DNA from: Cricetomys ansorgei
Taxonomy: Eukaryota > Chordata > Mammalia > Rodentia > Nesomyidae
Direction: 5' to 3'
Assembly (NCBI GenBank): GCA_026225945.1
Contig: JAMJFZ010000107.1
Location: forward strand, 47,568,501 to 47,632,500
Length of the DNA: 64,000 bases
How positions within the stretch are numbered: position 1 is the first letter of the stretch; the number at the start of each line of letters is the position of its first letter. The position numbers and the translations under genes were made by a program. This document shows positions 13,558-21,600 of the stretch, in pieces. Below the pieces are notes generated by a model. That model saw nothing but the letters and a program-made list of their open reading frames with translations. It did not search any database and was not told the DNA's origin.

Positions 13558-16500
13558 CTAAAAAGCATTTAGATGGGGTTTTGTTCATAGTTTCAGAGGG
13601 TTAGCCCTTGATCATTATGAAGGGAAATATGGCAGCAGGTAGGTATGGTGCTGTAGCTATATAGTTCATAGCTTACATCTGATCCACAGACAGGAGGCAG
13701 ACAAAATGGACCTGGCATGGGCTTTTGAAACCTTCAAGTCCCCCTCTAGTGATACACCTCTTACAACAAAGCCATATCTCCTAATTCTTTCAAAACAGTT
13801 CCATCAACTGGGGACCAGATATTCACATATCTGAGCCTATGGGAGCCATTCTCATTCACGCTACCACAGTAGGGATGGAGCTATGGAGAATCCTAGATGT
13901 AAGTAAGTTTTTCCCTCTAATACCCTATGGAATGAAGCCATTACAGATAAGAAATAGCTAAGCTATTTATGAATAGGTGTGACCTTGTTGGAGTAGGTGA
14001 GGCCTTGTTCTAGGAAGTGTGTTCCTGGGGGTGGGATCTGAGGTTTCAAAAGCCCATGTTTTTTCATGTGGCCTGCAGATCAGGATGTAGCTTTAGCTAC
14101 TGCTCCAGCACCATGCATGGTGTCAGGATGACAATGGACTAAACCTCTGAAATTGTAAACAATCCTCTAATAAAACACTTTGTTTTTATAAGAATTCCCT
14201 TGGCCATGGTGTCTCTTCACATCAACAGAACAGTAACTAAGACACTTGGTATGGGATCAAATGTAAGCTACTGAACCTTTTTTTCTAATGAGAGACAGTG
14301 ATATTAAAAGCATTCATCTGCTTTGTGATGTCTGATTAAGTGAAATTATATATGTAGAGGGAAGAGATTAGAAGACAAATAAATATTCAATGTGTTAGGT
14401 GTTATCTTTTTTTAAGCATTTAGAAAATTTATCTAAGTTGTATCTTCTCAGATTTGTGGTAATAAAATTTTAACTCACTAAGATTTTCAGTCATTGTCTG
14501 AATTTTTATTTTAAAAAAATCATAGAAAACATATTAAAATGCAAGCTGAAGAGGGAGGAAAGCAATAAATAATCCTGCCAAGCTGTGACACTTTAAATCA
14601 TAGCAAGGACCAACATGGCAAGATATACATGAGGGTGCAATGGTGGCATTCATATCTTGGCACTAACCAACAGCTGTCTGCTGAGACCTAAGACCCACTC
14701 AGCATAGGGAAATCTTGCCTGGTACTGGAAACCTAGCAACTATCAGGTTAGTGATGCTGTGGATCTTAGCAGAGAACCTCCTACCTCCACTTTACTAACC
14801 AGGAAATTCCTAATTACATGCTGTATACTTATCCTTACACCTACCCATAAGTGTAGCTCTCATCTCTCATAGTTAAAGTATTATTATTATTATTACTATT
14901 ATTATTATTGGCGGGTATCAATAAAGAGCCATGACAATTTCTGAGAAGGAAAACCTGGATGGCCAAGATACAGGGTCTAGCCTCACATGGCAGACTTACA
15001 AGCTCTGCTTCCCATCCTCTGATCTGCTTCTTCTATCCTCCCTAGCACAAGGCCTCCAGGTATTTTATTGAAAGGAATCACCGTCCACCAACACACAGGC
15101 CTTAATGCATAATGAATAGAACCTTCACAGTGCACCAACTCCCAACTTAGGCTGGCTGACATGATGCCATTTTACCAGCCAGTCAAGTCCCCAAATAAAA
15201 TCTTCCTAATCTGGTGCTTAGGTTGAGAGAGAGCCCTGTAAAGTCCCTCCATTAGCATTAATTCAATAGAATGCTTTTCTCAGTGGGCAGACATTATAAC
15301 AATTGTTCCAATCAAAGGCCACTGAGTAAACAATTGCTGGTGCTCCAAACTAGCATGCTTTCTGAATTCCAGAGTCCACTCCTAAGAAGCTGTTTCCAAT
15401 AGCTAAGAGCTAAGGAAGGTGATCTTCTGGTTGTAGTTCAAGCCACTGAATAAACAGCTTAATATTTGAGAATAAGTTCAAATATACCTCAACATCTCAT
15501 CAAAGAAACTTCTCTTTGCAGTAGACATAGACTTAGAGAAAACCATAACTGGTCAAAATGCACAGTGACGAGCTCAAATGTATATATCTACAACACAACT
15601 TCTGCACCTCAGGCTCAGGGAATGTCTAGGAAGAGGAAGCAGGAGGATTGTAAAGAGCCAGAGGACCAGATAATCTGCTGTGGGGTTGTGTCTCCTAAAA
15701 ATAACAGGGAAGCTTCATCCATAATACCTTAACTGTAGACCTCTGAGGCTAAAGAGCAAGTGGAAGCAGAAGGGCGCCTTGTCCTCCCCAGGTGGGCTAG
15801 CAGGACGCCTTGTGAGCTCCTTCTCTTCTAAACCCTGGAGACTACTCACAGTAACATAAGGAAACAAATCTGGCAAGCTTTTTGCCAGCCCTGTGGCGAA
15901 TTAAGCACCTTCCACTGTCTTTGCAAACACCAGGAGGTCAGGTGCTCCCGCCCTGCCCTATGCTAATTAAGCTTCCCCCACCCAGAATACCGGGACCCTG
16001 CCTTCTCTGGGGAAGTTACTTAAACAGGGAAAAGGCTGCTAATAAACTTGAGCATTGTGTTCACCAAACTCTGCTCCGGAGGCGTTCTTTGCGCCCCGCT
16101 ATTCTCAGGTCAGCGAGTGGACGGTTTCCCCAGAAGTCACCGGACCCCCGGCTTCGGGCCCTCGTCTCTTGCCGCTTAAATCTAAGCCCGTTCTCCTGGC
16201 CAGAGAACCGGGCGGACTGCCGCCGGAGGGACATCCATCAGCCGCGGTCGGAGAGAAGACCAACACTTACCAATATGGGTATAGAGAGAATGTTAACAAG
16301 GACAGCACCAGTAAACAGGCTAATGTAGAACGTGGAAAACTCACAGGGCCCAACCTCTAGACAAAGAACTACTGAGAGCAGGAGAAATTAGTCTTCCCCA
16401 GGGATGAGCTCCTTAACTGGTTACCCCAAACCACACAAGCACACACGAGCACTAAATGAACTCATGGTTGTATTTACGTATTTATGCATAAATATATGTG

Positions 16501-18609
16501 TGTATGTTATGTAACAATAAGAAGCCATAAATTTGAGAGCACGTGAGACGCAGAGACACGGGCAGGGCTGGAAGGAGGAAAGTGACGAATGGAAATGATG
16601 TAAAAATTTTCAATTATGGAACATTTCTTCCATTATTCAAGAAAGTTGCCTTCATAACTAGGTATAAAATATAACAGAAAGTATACTTGAGAACTGAACA
16701 AACCTCAAGTTAACCAAGACAAATAGTAACGCATATTCCTAGATGAATTAGATAAAATGGCAGGTAGGTATTTAATTACTCTACTTAAACAAGACCAGGC
16801 TGGTTTTGAACTCAGAGATCCACCCTGCCTCTGCCTCCCAAGTGCTGGGATTAAAGGTGTGCACCACCATGCCCAGCTGACATCTGCTATTCTAATAACT
16901 CAATTTATCTCAATGGAAAAATCAGTTAAGAGGTTATATTAACAACTCAGGACCTCATATCACTAAGGCAACCATTACTACAACCTCTTAATGTTTTCTA
17001 TATTTATATCCTTCTTTATGACAAAAGTATAATTACTGCACAATTTTATAACTTGCTTTTCCTCACCCAATAATTTATTGTGATATTGTGATAATTCACA
17101 TTAATGAAAATGTTATTTTACATTATTGTTTTAATGGCTGCATCACATTTTAATATATGAATGATCATTTATTCTATTAGTTATTAATATTTTTAAATGT
17201 TTAATATAAAACATGCTATAATAAGCATTCTCATACCTACCTTCACAGTAACAGTCATACTAGTTATTATGCTGGGGATCAAACATATGTTAGGCAATGC
17301 CCTACCACTAAAGTCTTACTTCAATGCTTCTAAATCTTTGGAGCTATGTAAACCTAGAATATAAAATGTTTGGGCCTAGAGAGATGGCTCAGCAGTTAAG
17401 AGCATGTCCCAGCATCCACATGGCAGCTCACCACCATCTGTAACTTTAGTTCCGGGAGATCCAATGCCTTTTTCTCACCATGAGTACCACCCACACACAC
17501 GAAGTAATTATATGCATGCAGGCAAAACATCCATACAAATAAATAAATCTAAATTTTTTAACTTCTGTTAATGAGAATATATTGGCCTCATACTTTGGTA
17601 GTCCCTAACACTTAAATCTAAAAGAAGTATTAGTTATGGTTAAAATTTACCTTAAAAAAAAAAAAATCATTGACTGTTTAGTTTCTACTTATGGTTAACA
17701 TGGATTTCCCCCCAAAAGAGTAAAACTGAACAGATACTCTAAATCCAGCAATTTTCAAGAAAATGGGAATACCGAAATGGCTCTATCTCTGAAGGAGCAC
17801 ACAGCTTGGTGGGAAAGTCAGATGACTCTTGGAAAGAACAGTTCAAGATGAAAATACCATGTACAGTCCAACAGTATTGGTAATTCAAATTATTATTCAC
17901 AAGCAAACTTCTCAAAGGACTCAAGATAATTTTCTTTTCCCATCTAATTAAAAAAAATACTAAATAATTTCTAAAAAGTAAACCAGTAAGAGCACTAAAA
18001 ATCAACTCATGCCAGGCAGACAAGAAAACCTGAGGACATCTGCAAGGTAAAAGATGAAAGTCAGGTGGGTGGTCCTGTGTGCCTGTAATCTTAGCACTTG
18101 AGATGCAGGAGGATCAAGCAGTCAAGGTCAGCTTGGTCTATATAGAGTTCCAGGCCAGACAGGGCTACACAAAGATTAAAAGGATAAAAGATTTTAGAGA
18201 ATCGATTGAAAGGACAGAAAAATAAAAAGTACCTTTACCCCTAAACATATGTTCAATGCAAAGTTAGGTACAGTGTGAGGGTACTCCAAGTCCTAGAATC
18301 CAGTCAATGCAAAACAAGAATGTGCAGGGAGAGGGAAAGTCCTTTCTCCTTGCTTGTTCCACTGTAAACAGCAGAGATACCTGCACTGATAACATGGTAA
18401 GAATAGACTCTAAAATGGCAGTGTTGCAGGAAGTTACTGACTCTTGCCCTGTATAGAATTAGTCATTTTTCCCATTCATTATGACAGGTAAGTTACAGTA
18501 AATAGATAAAGTAACCACAAACAAGTAGAAAAACAGAAATCAGAAGAACATCAAAAAGCTTAAAAAGGAAAAACTATTAGAAGGAAGTACCCAACTCAAC
18601 AAACCACAA

Positions 18610-18656
<47 letters not shown>

Positions 18657-21600
18657 CAAAGAAACAGCAAATAGGAGGCTTCAAATCTTTATGATTAATA
18701 TCTTTGGAAATAAATTAATAAGCATGTATTTGCATACATATGTAGTTGATATGAAAATGAAAAACCAAGAAACTTTTAATTTAAAATAAATAGCTCAAAT
18801 AAATGGTCGATGTTATTTGTAAAATACTCCAGACTAAATCAGTCTCTCAGAGAAAGCTGATGTAAGAAATTCTAGAATAAACTGCTTGGTTTTGTTTTTA
18901 ACAGCTGTGTGGCATGCACCACCTATTTCATAGTATCTTCTCAGCAGTGTTTTACAGGCAGATAGGTAATGTCCAAGAATATTTGAACAGCTGTAGAAAC
19001 AGAAGGAACCTAGTGAAGAACATAGGGGAGAAACTTCATCTAAGTACATTAAAAGTTAAGTAAGACCCAGCAATTAGGAAAAGGGAATCCAAGAGCACAA
19101 CCCTGAGAAATGCAAAGATGCAGAAGGAAAATAAAATGGTATTTGCTACAGTGTTGTCTTGAAATGTTCTCCAAAGACATACGTGACAAAGGCTTAGTCC
19201 TTGCCTTGGTTGCCCATAAAGTGAGGGATTTAGGTTAATAGAAGCATGCCCCTTAAAGAGGATTATGGGACACAGTGTCACATTCTTTTTTTTTAACTTT
19301 GCTATCTGTGAACAGCTGTGTCACATGTTGCTGACATGATGTGCTGCTTTACCACAGGCCACAAAACAGGTGAACTAGTTAAGAGACAGAAACCTCCTAC
19401 TGTCCCAGTGAACACCGGGATTTTGTCTTGTTTTGTTTTTAATGAGGTTAATCTCCTCAACAACCAAACCTTGACTCCATTTTTTTTGATTTGTACTTCT
19501 GAAAAAGAGGTTCACATTCTAGTCAGGTCTTAAATTGTGTACTCTAAGCTAACCTTAACTTAATGATGTTCCTGCCTCTGCCTGCTGAGGGCTGGGACTG
19601 CCACCATGTATGGCAGAGTTTTTACACCTTTAAATTCTCTCCTTTAATGAATAGTCTCAAAATTCTCCACATCTGTCTTCCAAATTCATTTGCTTTCAAT
19701 AGCATCCATACTGCTGCCTGACTGCTGTGCTGTTTTGAAATTTCCTGCATTAAAAACAAAACAAACTACTCCATTAGCCTTAAGCTCTCTCAGCTTCCCA
19801 TAAGGTATCCAGAAAGAGGTAATGCAACCAAGTTTCTGCATGGTGATGCCCTCTGGTCAGATTCCCACAGTTCTTACCTCACCAGCTTGGCTTTTACTGT
19901 CTACATTTTCTAACACCAGTCTGGTCATCTGGGTGCTTACCAGGAATGCCCACTAGCTCTTACAGCATCCTAGGCTTTCAATAGCTCTTGCTCCAAACTT
20001 TTCCAAACCAGTTCCATAGGCTCTTCCCACAAAGTCTCAGTCACAACAAAAACTCTACTTCTCATTACCAGTTTTCTGTGTTATTCACCTTTCATTAACT
20101 GTAACGAATGCCTACAATACATCAGCTTATCAAGAATAGCTTAATTTTGGCTCACAGTTCTTGAGATTTCAGCCCATGATTGGTTAACCCCTTTTAGGAG
20201 AGGCCTATGGAGAGCTCAGCAGCATTTCAAGGTAGCAGCATAGGCAGGACCATTCACTCTGGCCTGTATGCAGGAGAGAGGAAGGGTAGGAGTCCCTTAA
20301 GCCCTTCCACATGCTAAAGGATATACCACATACTGTAGACCAAGGCTTTAAAAAAGTACATAGGTCTTTCTTTGGGACATTCCATGGCAGGTCTTGAGTG
20401 GTTAGAATCTATTTACAAAATATTTTCTTAAATCATAACATATTCTATAATTATAGCTTTTAATTCCTTGTTATAGACTATGTACCTCAACGGGTCAAAC
20501 TTAATTAGGGGATTGTTTGACATCGTCTGAAAGTTTACTATATTAAAGACCATTTATAGAGTCCAAATACTACCTTTTGTGGAATTTTCTAGCTTCAGCA
20601 GACTAAGGAATAGCAGATTCCTATAGGCTCCATTTTTTAGTGTGTGTGATATGTGTATATATGTGTATGTGCAGGTGTATGGGTGCCCAGCTTTTTTATA
20701 GAGATCCCAGGGATTGAGGTCAAGTCCATTATCAACTGAGTTATCTCTCACACATCTTCCTTCTTTATTTTGTTTATTTCAGTTGTTTTCTCAGTGACAA
20801 AAAGCTGACTTACACTGACACTATTACATTTAAGACTAAGAATAAAATAGCAATGGCCACTTACAGAGTACTTATTGTGTGCCAGACAATACTACAGACT
20901 TTTTACTTTCCTTAAACTTTACTAAATCCTTCTAAGTAGGACAGATGGACAGGCAGACAGGAAGATGAGGAGGAGCAGGAGTCCTACTCCTATGACAAAG
21001 AGAAAAGGGTTGAGTTGAGACCATTATCACAATTATTTACACCTCCTGGGGTTGAAAGCACCTCCACTAAGTCTGTGGTCCTACAGACTATAAAACAGAA
21101 CAAGTACAGGCGTTTCTTGGACAGGAAAACAAGTATGTCTTCTGAAGTAAACTTCTTCAAGGAGTAGAGGAACTTCCTACACATGAACTTGTGGGATATT
21201 TTACTCCTGTGTGCTGTTTTGGTTTGTAAAAGGGCTTTGATGCCTAGTAGCTGTGAAGCCTGATGCCTTGCAGCAGGTGCAGGCCTTGCTTCCTACCTAT
21301 TCACACCCTTGTGCTAGCTCTGCTGAGATCTCCACAGATAGGACTGTTTACAGTTGAAGGTGAAGTCAAGATCAAAGGTCTGTGGCCAGGTGATCAGAGA
21401 TTCTGATCACCCCCAGCTGTATGGTATGATAAGATACCATTGTGTATGGACACATGGAGAGGGGGCTGAGGAAAAGTTTAAAGAGTCTAAGGCAGAAGCA
21501 GGCAGGAGGATAGAAGAGAGAGAAGCAAGAGAAGATGATGGAATGAAGTCTCTGCCTAGCCGCCCGGGTATTGAATTTCCTGAGATTTGACATGGCTTGT

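Noticed and set aside
15882..16360. Open frames of 148 and 101 codons
   Set aside because: They lie in the GC-rich LTR-like patch, overlap each other and encode no known protein.
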